From: Bacteroides pyogenes
Lineage (GTDB): Bacteria; Bacteroidota; Bacteroidia; Bacteroidales; Bacteroidaceae
Length of the DNA stretch: 64,000 nucleotides
Assembly: GCF_014196225.1 (NCBI RefSeq)
Contig: NZ_JACIDI010000006.1
Coordinates: forward strand, 143,841-207,840
Direction: 5' to 3'
Part shown: piece by piece, positions 8,317 to 15,981 of the stretch
Layout of the letters: each line of letters opens with the position of its first letter
How positions within the stretch are numbered: the first letter of the stretch is position 1
Program-made: the position numbers and the translations under genes
Notes under the pieces: generated by a model
What the model saw: the letters and a program-made list of their open reading frames with translations, nothing else
Told to the model about the DNA's origin: nothing
Databases searched by the model: none

Positions 8317-10677
8317 TTAAAATTCTATCCTGTACGTTATGTTGAAGATTGAATTTTTCAATCGTCTGGGCTCTATCGCTCCCGTTTTCAGGTTGTATTC
8401 ATGTCCGGAATATTCCTTGTATCCGGTAGCATTCATTCCCTTTACGGCAAACTCATGAGACACCTTCCTGCGGTTCATCCGGTAGCTGACCGTATAGTTG
8501 GCGAGGAACATGGGAGATAGCTGCTGCGAATAGGCTTTCGTTTCATCATATTGTGTTACTTTATCGGGATGACGTAAGGTCGCCTGCTCGTTTACGGGCG
8601 AATGTCGTTCTCCTCCCTGTAATGTCAACCGCAGGTTCACGCTTAGCACGTCCTGCTTATTGCGTCCTGTCATCCATTCCTTACCGATCAACCCATTGAC
8701 AATATAGTTACGGTTGAACTTCGTGTTATGCCATATCCCGTCGCCACCGGCATATTCCGAATGGAATACGGAGGCCGTTACCATGTAATACAATCCCCGG
8801 GTCATATACTTTTCGAGCGTCAGATCTATCCCGTAGTTGCGTCCTTTCCCGGTATTCACTAATGCGTCTTCCACGTAGAAAGTACTGCGGTTGAGCACCG
8901 AATACGAGCTGTCTGCAATGACAGGCACATCGTACAGGTATTGGAAGTAGGGCTCAATTTTCAGATTCATATCGTCCGATAGCTTGTGGCTGTACGATAA
9001 AGCCAGATGATGCGTTTTCGTAAAATCCAATGCTTTATTTACTAATTTATTCCCCGCTTCCTTTTTCTTCACAAAATACACGTCCAACTTCTCCATCCGG
9101 CTATGCAACCCGTAAGCCAGTCCGAACGAGCTTTGAGGCGAAGCCTGCCATTTGATGGCGGCACGCGGTTCAATGGTCCATGTGTGATTCAGCGTAAAGA
9201 GTTGCCCGTTCACTCCCAAAGTGGCGGATAACCGATCGTTGATGTGGAACAAAGAACTGGTATAAGCCGCTATCAAGTTCGTATTTCCTTTGCCCTCCGA
9301 TATGCTGTGCATGGGGTGGGTATAAAAAGGCGACAAGTCGAAATGCATATCATACATCATGTGCGTTACCGTAAAACCCGTTTTATTCGTGTGCTTGGAA
9401 CTGTACTTCTTATTGAACGAAGAAGAGAGGACAAGATGCGTATATTGACTACTGAAATCAAGGCGCGGCGAAGACTTCATCTCCGAATCGTATATGCTTT
9501 CCCATGCGTTTGTTTTGGTATAAGTAGCGGCCAACGTCGTTTTCAATACGCCCCCGTTTTTGAAAGCATAGCGATGGGTAAGCCCGGTAGCCGCAGACGT
9601 TTGTTTCATTCTCGAATCTTTCGCATCGTCCGCGTAATCCCATTTGTCGGGGGTGTTGATCTTGGGTTTGACTTTATCGACCAATGCTGTTCCCCAGAGC
9701 GAGAACGTGCCGACTTTTTCGGTAGGAAGATGGAACTTGAAATTCAAATCCTGATAATCCAAGGCCTGTTCCTGCTCGCCGGCAGGATTTACCTTGTTCA
9801 TTAATCCGGTCGTTGAGTAGCGGTAGTTAAACAGGTACGAGGCCTCCCGTTTTTTACTCAACGGTCCTTCGGAAGCCATATCGAGGCCCAATATGCCCGC
9901 TTGCAAGGTATGTTGGAACTTTTGACTGTTTCCGTTTCTCAGTTTCATATCGAAAATACCTGAAACCGCATTGTTGTATTCCGCAGGAAAAGCACCCGTA
10001 TAAAAGTCGGAATTCCCTAATACATTTTTGCTTAACGAGGATAAGATACCACCGCCCAACGAAGCGACATCGGCAAAGTGGTTGGGGTTCGGGATCTCTA
10101 CCTCTTCCAACCGCCATTGAAGCAGGCTCGGCGCATTGCCGTGTACGGATATGCCGTTACTGCTTACTGCGGGCGATATCCCGGCATAAGAGCTGACCAA
10201 ACGCGCAGGGTCATCCATGCCGCCCGCAAAACGACCGGCTTCCTCCACGCTCAGCATACGCGCTCCCGACAAGGCCATCTTATTCAATGGCACTTCTTTA
10301 TTGATGCGGGGCCGAACGACCACTTCGTCCAATTGCAAGACACTTTCCCGCAGTTGAATTTCCAAATATCCTTCTTTGGCCGATGTCAACAGGATTTCTC
10401 GAAAAACGGCCGGCTCGTATCCTAAAAAAGTTGCCTGTAAATCATGGCGACCCACAGGGATATGCTTTATTTCGAATCGGCCTTCGTTATCGGTTGTTGC
10501 TCCCACTTGCGGCATATTTAACAAACTCACGGTAGCGCAGGCGATGGGTGCTCCCGAAGCGTAATCGATGACAAGGCCACGGATGGTTTGTACGGGTTTA
10601 TCGTCCTGTGCATACATCTTTGCGCAGCATACGCCACAGAAACTTGCGAATAGGAATAAAATTAGATGTTTCATCAT
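8317..10677 (-). CDS. TonB-dependent outer-membrane receptor with carboxypeptidase-regulatory-like N-terminal domain
   Basis: A 786-residue outer-membrane protein. A signal peptide ends near residue 24 (KMYAQ). Residues about 30-115 form a CarboxypepD_reg-like beta-sandwich (IRGLVIDYASGAPIACATV, then NEGRFEIKHIPVGRHDLQ). A plug-like region follows (about 130-250, with ISVHGNAPSLLQWRLEEVEI and YTGAFPAEYNNAVSGIFDM), then a long beta-barrel that ends in Phe, as expected for Bam-inserted barrels. It is shorter than SusC proteins and no SusD neighbour is present, so it is not a standard glycan importer. It lies 17 bases before the pseudokinase and 21 bases after the HU-like gene, indicating co-transcription. 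The substrate is unknown. Confidence 0.88.
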   Translation of the reverse strand: MMKHLILFLFASFCGVCCAKMYAQDDKPVQTIRGLVIDYASGAPIACATVSLLNMPQVGATTDNEGRFEIKHIPVGRHDLQATFLGYEPAVFREILLTSAKEGYLEIQLRESVLQLDEVVVRPRINKEVPLNKMALSGARMLSVEEAGRFAGGMDDPARLVSSYAGISPAVSSNGISVHGNAPSLLQWRLEEVEIPNPNHFADVASLGGGILSSLSKNVLGNSDFYTGAFPAEYNNAVSGIFDMKLRNGNSQKFQHTLQAGILGLDMASEGPLSKKREASYLFNYRYSTTGLMNKVNPAGEQEQALDYQDLNFKFHLPTEKVGTFSLWGTALVDKVKPKINTPDKWDYADDAKDSRMKQTSAATGLTHRYAFKNGGVLKTTLAATYTKTNAWESIYDSEMKSSPRLDFSSQYTHLVLSSSFNKKYSSKHTNKTGFTVTHMMYDMHFDLSPFYTHPMHSISEGKGNTNLIAAYTSSLFHINDRLSATLGVNGQLFTLNHTWTIEPRAAIKWQASPQSSFGLAYGLHSRMEKLDVYFVKKKEAGNKLVNKALDFTKTHHLALSYSHKLSDDMNLKIEPYFQYLYDVPVIADSSYSVLNRSTFYVEDALVNTGKGRNYGIDLTLEKYMTRGLYYMVTASVFHSEYAGGDGIWHNTKFNRNYIVNGLIGKEWMTGRNKQDVLSVNLRLTLQGGERHSPVNEQATLRHPDKVTQYDETKAYSQQLSPMFLANYTVSYRMNRRKVSHEFAVKGMNATGYKEYSGHEYNLKTGAIEPRRLKNSIFNITYRIEF

Positions 10678-10698
10678 TTTAGGTTTTATATGTTACGG

Positions 10699-11094
10699 TT
10701 ATGTATGTCTGAAAAAATCAATCAGCAGAAAGAAAATGCGGTATTGGAACCTCGCGCTTTTCGAGGTTTGCAACTGATGATTCAGCAGATCGGCCAGTGC
10801 CTTCAATACGCGTTGCGTCTCCTCTATACGTGTTCCGGACGAACGGGCAATCTTACGGGCCAGAACGCACATATCTTCTTCGGCCTGTTTCTCCCGCATC
10901 CTTTCCAGCCGATTCTTCAATCGATAGATATGGTTGAAAAACAGGCTTATCCCGCCGATATTTTCCATTTCATGCATCGACACCTCTTCCAAAGAATCCA
11001 GAATACGGATACATGTTCCGGTTGATATCCCGGTGCTGTCCGAAATGGTTTGTACGGTTTCTCTTTTATTCATTTCTTCATGCTTTAGATTCAT
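10699..11094 (-). CDS. Small protein with two HU-like helical half-domains
   Basis: I do not recognise a named family. The 131-residue product contains two segments resembling the N-terminal helix-turn-helix half of HU/IHF proteins: residues 10-38 (ETVQTISDSTGIS...ILDSLEEV) and 74-107 (VLARKIARSSGTRIEE...LKALADLL), joined by a charged helix. The beta-arms that HU inserts into DNA are missing, so it may dimerise or bind protein rather than bend DNA. The C-terminus is hydrophobic and aromatic. An internal Met8 (MNKRET) fits an HU-type start and is an alternative to the Met1 chosen here. It is the first gene of the receptor/kinase unit, 21 bases ahead of the receptor. Confidence 0.65.
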   Translation of the reverse strand: MNLKHEEMNKRETVQTISDSTGISTGTCIRILDSLEEVSMHEMENIGGISLFFNHIYRLKNRLERMREKQAEEDMCVLARKIARSSGTRIEETQRVLKALADLLNHQLQTSKSARFQYRIFFLLIDFFRHT

Positions 11095-11113
11095 TCTTTC
11101 CTATTTACAGTCA

Positions 11114-11121
11114 CAAAGATA
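11114..11121 (-). promoter_or_regulatory. Candidate -7 box for the receptor/two-component operon
   Basis: The complement reads TATCTTTG, a perfect TAnnTTTG, 20 bases before the first ATG of the five-gene unit. No TTTG stands at the -33 position, which could mean that an activator is needed. Confidence 0.5.
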
Positions 11122-11280
11122 GTCTGTCCATTAAGGTTGTTTGGTTTTAAGAGACAAATACACTTCCTGCTGCGACGGACAAGGTTCTTTCGTATACTAA
11201 ATTAATCTCTAACTGATGAAAGAACTCCTTCCGGTCAGGAGCAGAAACCCGAGCTGGTCGCAACATCTTCATGCTACAAA

Positions 11281-11310
11281 CAAAAAGCCCCGATTCTTTC
11301 GAACCGGGGT
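11281..11310 (-). terminator. Rho-independent terminator after the PepSY-like gene
   Basis: CCCCGATTC and GAACCGGGG pair with one mismatch around a four-base loop at 11288-11309. Read leftward, the hairpin is followed by TTTTTGTTTGT. It lies 35 bases past the stop of the leftward secreted-protein gene. Confidence 0.8.
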
Positions 11311-11344
11311 ACAGCAAGTAAACAAACAACTTTGCTCTTTAAGT

Positions 11345-11680
11345 TCAAGCGTCTTGCTCTTCGATGAACTCTCCTTTCTCATTTATGAAAACCGTTTCTT
11401 CTATGGTGTTTCTGTCTTCTTTCGTTACAATGAGAACAATCTTATATACCTTTCCTGTTTCTTTGTCTGCAACAAAAACTTCTTTGATACCTGCACCGGC
11501 ACGCTTTTTCGCCAATGCCTCAATGACGGCTTGCGGAAGGTCTTTGACATCCATTTTAACAAACTCGTCTTGCGGTACTTGCGATGTTTGTTCTGTAGAA
11601 GGCGTTTCAAATGTTTGTGCAAACATTGCCGTAGTTCCCAATCCCATAATCATTGCTAATGCTACTAATACCTTTTTCAT
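11345..11680 (-). CDS. Secreted PepSY-like protein
   Basis: A 111-residue exported protein. A classical signal peptide (residues 1-21, ending MFAQ) is followed by a short Gln/Thr-rich linker and a PepSY-like fold: LPQAVIEALAKK near 48 and a VYKIVLIV strand near 78. Proteins of this kind are common periplasmic components in Bacteroides; a binding or inhibitory role is suspected but unproven. The gene stands alone, with its own -7 box (TATCTTTG, complement of 11775-11782) about 95 bases upstream and a terminator downstream. Confidence 0.8.
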   Translation of the reverse strand: MKKVLVALAMIMGLGTTAMFAQTFETPSTEQTSQVPQDEFVKMDVKDLPQAVIEALAKKRAGAGIKEVFVADKETGKVYKIVLIVTKEDRNTIEETVFINEKGEFIEEQDA

Positions 11681-12032
11681 AATCGTAATTTTTTAAAGTG
11701 AATAAAAATAGGTTTTGTTCTTATGCCATTTTAAAAGGCAAGAGGCATGCCAATTTATTCTTTTGTGGATAATGCAAAGATAATCAATGGATTATTTCTT
11801 TTCAGGGAAAAGTAGGTGTACGAAGAAAGTGTGGAGCTATTACACAAATTGAGGAATTTCTACCCAGAAATTCCTCAACTGTGATGTATCCGGTTCGCAT
11901 TGTTTATGCGATCCTTCTCGAAAGAGCAGTTTTTCTCGCCTTTCAGTGGTATATGTAGATTGCATTCTTATGCAATCCTTCCAGCACATTCATCTTATAA
12001 ATCCAAACTGCATGGTGTATGCGGGTTGTATC
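11681..12032. other. Gap rich in dyads between the PepSY-like and DUF2007 genes
   Basis: About 350 bases without a gene. It contains the candidate promoter of the PepSY-like gene (-7 box at 11775-11782), a 13-bp perfect hairpin at 11849-11878, and three diverged copies of a dyad-bearing element spaced about 65 bp apart, the last of which overlaps the DUF2007 stop codon. Confidence 0.7.
11849..11878. repeat. Perfect 13-bp inverted repeat with 4-base loop
   Basis: TTGAGGAATTTCT at 11849-11861 is mirrored by AGAAATTCCTCAA at 11866-11878. No U-tract follows on either strand, so it is not a typical intrinsic terminator. It could be an RNA-processing site or an operator. Confidence 0.85.
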
Positions 12033-12045
12033 TTATACGGTCTTT
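11881..12045. repeat. Three diverged 65-bp-period copies of a dyad element
   Basis: Each copy starts with a GTG/TGGTRTAT-like box and carries a small dyad: TCGCAT...ATGCGA (11895-11911), GATTGCAT...ATGCAATC (11958-11977) and GTAT...ATAC (12028-12038). The first two continue with ATCCTTC and the third with a diverged GGTCTTT. Dyad centres are about 65 bp apart. The third copy includes the stop codon of the DUF2007 gene. Confidence 0.75.
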
Positions 12046-12230
12046 TTGCTAATAATACGTATGGCCGCACTGTAGTTTTCGTATGGAACTGTGATTTGAA
12101 TACCGTTTAAGCCATCTTCCTTTGTGTCGGTTTGAATATAGGCTTGGTTCAAAAGGGTTTTCACATAGGCAACTTCCCATGGAGTCCCGGAAAATACTCG
12201 TACTTGAGAGGTTTGTCTTTTCTTTATCAT
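12033..12230 (-). CDS. DUF2007-type putative signal-transducing protein
   Basis: A 65-residue protein of the DUF2007 type: VRVFSGTPWEVAYVKTLLNQ, then a short linker and ITVPYENYSAAIRIISKK. Function is unknown; related domains are thought to be small ligand- or protein-binding modules. I place the start at the internal ATG (MIKKRQTSQ) rather than at the longer reading frame beginning at 12269. A TATTTTTG -7 box (complement of 12267-12274) overlaps the longer start and would put the transcript start downstream of it. The gene is isolated. Confidence 0.7.
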   Translation of the reverse strand: MIKKRQTSQVRVFSGTPWEVAYVKTLLNQAYIQTDTKEDGLNGIQITVPYENYSAAIRIISKKTV

Positions 12231-12831
12231 AATGCTTATTGCTTGTTGAGTTTCAAAAACAGGGCGCAAAAATAAGAGGAAATAATAAGAAAAAATATAT
12301 CTATTTATTAAAAAAAGTTTTTTATTTACTGCGAAATAGCTCTATGTAAGAAAAAATATTTAGCAGATACTGTATGAATGTGTGAAGATACATACGCTGT
12401 GTTGCAATAGCCTGATGGGGTAATCAGAGAGTGTGTGTAAAGAAAAACAGATAAAGATTTTATTGTATCAAGGCAGATGGTATGGGGAGATATATAGCTT
12501 GAGCGCAAAATTGCATCATTCGAATTTGTTCTTCTGTGCAATTCTGCGCTCAGGTTTGTTTTAGGCGCATGTGCCGCTAAGGGTTTGTTTGTCTTAGCCA
12601 CAGCCTTTCTTCTGAGAGGAAGAGCTCCTTTCGTTATTTCTTTATGATTCCCCCGAATCAAGAAACTACGGGGCAGATTCTGAACAACAGCCCGCTTTCG
12701 TTACTTCTCTTCGTTCTGTCGAATCTTTGCGGTAACCGAACGACTACCTGCTTTCCACCTGCTCTTTGCCTTTTATCGTTCCGGCGAATCTCTATCCTGT
12801 TGCAGCTTAAGAACTATTCCGCCGGAATCGT
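12231..12831. other. 600-bp gap downstream of the acyl-CoA synthetase gene
   Basis: No convincing gene; the open frames here lack family features and are AT-rich or antisense. It holds the DUF2007 promoter candidate (12267-12274), a long inverted repeat (12501-12551) and duplicated fragments of the 3' end of the acyl-CoA synthetase gene (12710-12859). Confidence 0.6.
12501..12551. repeat. Long inverted repeat, 14 of 15 bp paired
   Basis: GAGCGCAAAATTGCA at 12501-12515 pairs with TGCAATTCTGCGCTC at 12537-12551 around a 21-base loop containing TTCGAA. No clear U-tract follows leftward, the direction expected for a terminator of the synthetase gene. Confidence 0.8.
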
Positions 12832-12859
12832 TTACTTTTTATCGTTCTGTCGAATCTCC
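12710..12859. repeat. Three 65-66 bp period copies of the synthetase 3' end
   Basis: Near-identical 19-base segments at 12710-12728, 12775-12793 and 12841-12859 share ATCGTTCTGTCGAATCT or close variants. The last copy encodes the final EIRQND codons of the acyl-CoA synthetase; the other two are non-coding. Poly-T/TTACTT sequence precedes each copy on the + strand. Confidence 0.8.
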
Positions 12860-14487
12860 ACCCGGCGGATTTTGCCGCTTATCGTTTTGGGCAGTTCTTC
12901 TACAAACTCGATGACGCGCGGATATTTATAAGGAGCTGTTACTTTTTTGACGTGATTCTGGAGCTCTTTAATCAAAGCTTCTCCCGCCTGCCCTTTATAA
13001 CTCTTCGCAAGTACGACGGTTGCTTTCACCACTTGTCCGCGAACTTCATCCGGTACTCCGGTGATGGCGCATTCAACTACTGCCGGATGAGTCATCAATG
13101 CGCTTTCTACTTCGAAAGGTCCGATGCGGTAGCCCGAACTTTTAATCACATCGTCTGCACGGCCTACAAACCAAAGATATCCATCTTCGTCTTTCCATGC
13201 CACATCTCCTGTATAGTAGATGCCGTCGTGCCAGGCCTCGTGCGTACGTACCGCATCCCGGTAATACTCTTTGAAAAGGCCCAGCGGTTTGCCCTTGTCG
13301 GTGCGGATAACGATTTGTCCTTGCTCTCCGGCTTCTACAGAACGACCGTCACTGTCTATCAGATCGACATCGTATTGCGGATTGGGCAGTCCCATGCTGC
13401 CGGGTTTGGGTTTCATCCATGGCATGGTTCCCACGGTCAGTGTGGTTTCCGTCTGCCCGAACCCTTCCATCAGCCTGATTCCCGTCAGTTTCTTGAAAGT
13501 ATCGAATACGGCGGGGTTCAGAGCTTCGCCGGCAATGGTGCAATATTTAAGCGGGGAGAGGTCGTATTTGCTGAGGTCCTCGTGGATGAGAAAGCGGAAG
13601 ATGGTGGGAGGGGCGCAGAGTGAGGTGACCCGGAAGTCCTGTATTTTCTGTAAAATGTCTCCGGGGGTGAATTTTTCATGGTCGTAAACGAAGACGTTGG
13701 CTCCCGCTATCCATTGTCCGTACAGCTTGCCCCATACCGCTTTTCCCCAACCGGTGTCGGCAATGGTGAGGTGAAGGCTGTCTTCGTTCAGGTTGTGCCA
13801 GAAACTCCCGGTGACGATGTGCCCCAACGGATAAGTGAAATCGTGGGCCACCATCTTCGGTTCGCCCGTTGTTCCCGAAGTGAAATACATAAGCGATATA
13901 TCATCGTTCGTATTCACGTGTGCGGGGCGTACGAAAGGAGCGGCGTTGCTCACTCCTTGATGGAAGTCTTTGAATCCCTCTGCCCCATCGGGACCTACGC
14001 TGAGCAGATGCTTTACGCTCGGACACTCGGGCATGGCATCCTGAATGTGCTGTAAGATGACTTCTTCGCCGGCAGCCACGATCATTTTGATATCGGCGGC
14101 GTTGCATCGGTATACAATGTCTTTTTTAGTCAGCAGATGAGTGGCGGGAATCACCGTCGCTCCCAGTTTATGAAGGGCGATGATGCTGAACCAGAATTCG
14201 TAACGGCGTTTTAAAATAAGCATCACCATATCGCCCCGCCCGATACCGAGGCTTTGGAAGTACGAAGCCGTCCGGTCTGTATAGTGCTTCATGTCGCCAA
14301 ACGAATACTGAAGAAAATCCCCTTTATCGTTTGTCCAGAGCAAAGCTTTCTTGTCGGGCTGTTCGGCTGCCCACGCATCTACTACATCGTAACCGAAGTT
14401 GAAGTTCTCCGGAACGTTTATCTTTAAGTTTTTGATGAAATCCTCTTGTGAAGTAAAAGTGGTTTGCGCTAAAAATCTTTCTACCAT
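12832..14487 (-). CDS. AMP-forming acyl-CoA synthetase (ACSM/acetyl-CoA synthetase-like)
   Basis: A 551-residue member of the ANL adenylate-forming superfamily that activates a carboxylic acid to its CoA thioester via an acyl-adenylate. The AMP-binding P-loop YFTSGTTGEPKM lies near 200, the A5 motif GFGQTETT near 333, YTGDVAWKDEDGYLWFVGR near 425, and the catalytic-lysine motif PKTISGKIRR near 535. It is most like medium-chain/aryl acyl-CoA ligases, but the substrate cannot be fixed by reading. It starts 7 bases after the XRE-cupin gene, and that regulator-enzyme pair probably acts together. Its last codons are duplicated in the downstream gap. Confidence 0.9.
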   Translation of the reverse strand: MVERFLAQTTFTSQEDFIKNLKINVPENFNFGYDVVDAWAAEQPDKKALLWTNDKGDFLQYSFGDMKHYTDRTASYFQSLGIGRGDMVMLILKRRYEFWFSIIALHKLGATVIPATHLLTKKDIVYRCNAADIKMIVAAGEEVILQHIQDAMPECPSVKHLLSVGPDGAEGFKDFHQGVSNAAPFVRPAHVNTNDDISLMYFTSGTTGEPKMVAHDFTYPLGHIVTGSFWHNLNEDSLHLTIADTGWGKAVWGKLYGQWIAGANVFVYDHEKFTPGDILQKIQDFRVTSLCAPPTIFRFLIHEDLSKYDLSPLKYCTIAGEALNPAVFDTFKKLTGIRLMEGFGQTETTLTVGTMPWMKPKPGSMGLPNPQYDVDLIDSDGRSVEAGEQGQIVIRTDKGKPLGLFKEYYRDAVRTHEAWHDGIYYTGDVAWKDEDGYLWFVGRADDVIKSSGYRIGPFEVESALMTHPAVVECAITGVPDEVRGQVVKATVVLAKSYKGQAGEALIKELQNHVKKVTAPYKYPRVIEFVEELPKTISGKIRRVEIRQNDKK

Positions 14488-14494
14488 AATTGTA

Positions 14495-15049
14495 TTACAT
14501 GATTACTGCAAGAAAACGAACGGTTTTACCGTCGAGCGCTTTCATGCCGTGTGGGAGTTTGGAGTTGAAATATATGCTGTCTCCTTGGTTCAATATTAAG
14601 TCTCTGCCTTCAATGCTGATAAGCATGCGCCCTTCGAGCACGAGGTTGAACTCCTGCCCGTTGTGGCTGTTGTAAAAGATGGGTTCGTTTTCCGGTTTCG
14701 GCTCAACGGTGACGATGAACGGATCGGCAATGCGGTTCATAAACCCTGCTGCCAGCGATTGGTATTTATAAGCCTTGCTGCGTTCGATACTGGTTCCTTT
14801 GCCTGCACGGGTGATAAAGTAAGAGCTCATTTTCGGCTCTTCACCGAACATAAGCGCGTCGAGGGCGATATTGTACGTGCGTGCTATTTTTTGCAGCATA
14901 CTCACTGAGATATCGTAGTCGCCTGCTTCTGCCCGCTTATATTCTTCGACAGAAATATCGCTGTCACGAGCGATGTCTTCCGGAGTCAGCTCCAGCACAT
15001 CCCGCAATCCGCGGAGGCGTTCTGCTATTTGTCTGATTTGATCGTCCAT
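14495..15049 (-). CDS. XRE-family regulator with C-terminal cupin sensor
   Basis: A 184-residue transcription factor. The N-terminal XRE helix-turn-helix covers about residues 5-65 (LTPEDIARDSDISVEEYKRAE). A cupin_2 domain covers about 110-180 (HNGQEFNLVLEGRMLISIEG and GDSIYFNSKLPHGMKA), which usually binds a small ligand. It precedes the acyl-CoA synthetase by 7 bases, so it is likely to control that gene in response to a related metabolite. The ligand is unknown. Confidence 0.9.
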   Translation of the reverse strand: MDDQIRQIAERLRGLRDVLELTPEDIARDSDISVEEYKRAEAGDYDISVSMLQKIARTYNIALDALMFGEEPKMSSYFITRAGKGTSIERSKAYKYQSLAAGFMNRIADPFIVTVEPKPENEPIFYNSHNGQEFNLVLEGRMLISIEGRDLILNQGDSIYFNSKLPHGMKALDGKTVRFLAVIM

Positions 15050-15204
15050 AATACAGTAAAATAGAGGCAGTGCAACCGATCTGTCCGGAGAATGTTTCCA
15101 ATCATTCGCCAGATCCGCTCCACTACCTTTGTGTTTTGATATTAAGTTATGAATTTGTTTTTATCTCTTTTCGCGGCTCTTTCTTGCCAGGCAGCTCTTT
15201 CAGG

Positions 15205-15981
15205 CTACGAGAGAGTTGCTTTCATAGCCTTGATTACAGCCGATGAAAATCCGTTGTGCTCCAGTTCGTTAATCCCCTTGATGGTCATACCGCCCGGAGT
15301 GGTGACTTTGTCTATCTCCTTACCGGGGTGTGTGTCGTTATTCAGGATCAGGGCAGCTGCTCCTTTAGCCGACTGAGCGATCATTGTCATCGCGTTTTCA
15401 GCAGAAAGCCCCATCTCGATACCGGCTTGCATCGAAGCCTGTATATATTTCAGCACATAAGCTATGCCGCATGAGGCCAAGGCGGTGGCAGCACCCATTT
15501 TTTCTTCGGGGATTATCATGGGCATTCCCATTTCGTTGAACAGACGGAGGATAAACTCGTCTTGTTCGCTGCTTGTGTTGCGTGCGGAAATAAGCGTCAT
15601 GCTTTCCCGTTCGCAGATAGCTGTATTCGGAATCACACGGTACATCGGTATTTCCGGCAGCATGACAAAATGCGCCAATTCTTCGAAGCTGATACCGGCT
15701 GCCACAGAGATAAGTATCTGCTTGCTTTTCAACTTCAATTCGCGTACAACACTTTTCATCAACGGGGGCTTTACGGCTACGATAACCATATCCGCTCCGG
15801 ACGCTGCCTCTACATTGTTGTGGGTGGTCGTGATTGCGGGGAATGACTTTTTCAACCGTTCCAGTTTGGCTGCGTCGGGGTCGGATACTATGATGTCCGA
15901 TTCGGCAATCAAACTTCCATTTGCCAGGCCGCGGGCGATAGAGCCGCCCATGTTTCCTGCACCGATAATGGCTGTTTTCAT
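15205..15981 (-). CDS. proC: Pyrroline-5-carboxylate reductase
   Basis: ProC catalyses the last step of proline synthesis, NAD(P)H-dependent reduction of pyrroline-5-carboxylate. The 258-residue protein begins with the Rossmann signature IIGAGNMGGSIARG (5-18), has VIVAVKPP near 70, and carries the C-terminal family signature region DKVTTPGGMTIKGINELEHNG near 225. It is slightly short for the family but complete. A 155-base gap separates it from the XRE-cupin gene. Upstream is the gap holding a 22-bp repeat array. Confidence 0.95.
   Translation of the reverse strand: MKTAIIGAGNMGGSIARGLANGSLIAESDIIVSDPDAAKLERLKKSFPAITTTHNNVEAASGADMVIVAVKPPLMKSVVRELKLKSKQILISVAAGISFEELAHFVMLPEIPMYRVIPNTAICERESMTLISARNTSSEQDEFILRLFNEMGMPMIIPEEKMGAATALASCGIAYVLKYIQASMQAGIEMGLSAENAMTMIAQSAKGAAALILNNDTHPGKEIDKVTTPGGMTIKGINELEHNGFSSAVIKAMKATLS

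Noticed and set aside
11147..11329. 60-residue leftward reading frame
   Set aside because: It covers the terminator after the PepSY-like gene and shows no recognisable features.
12326..12661. 111-residue leftward reading frame
   Set aside because: Low-complexity, no family resemblance, spans an inverted repeat in a gap with degenerate repeats.
12644..12931. 95-residue rightward reading frame
   Set aside because: Overlaps the synthetase 3' end on the opposite strand and consists of the 65-bp repeats.
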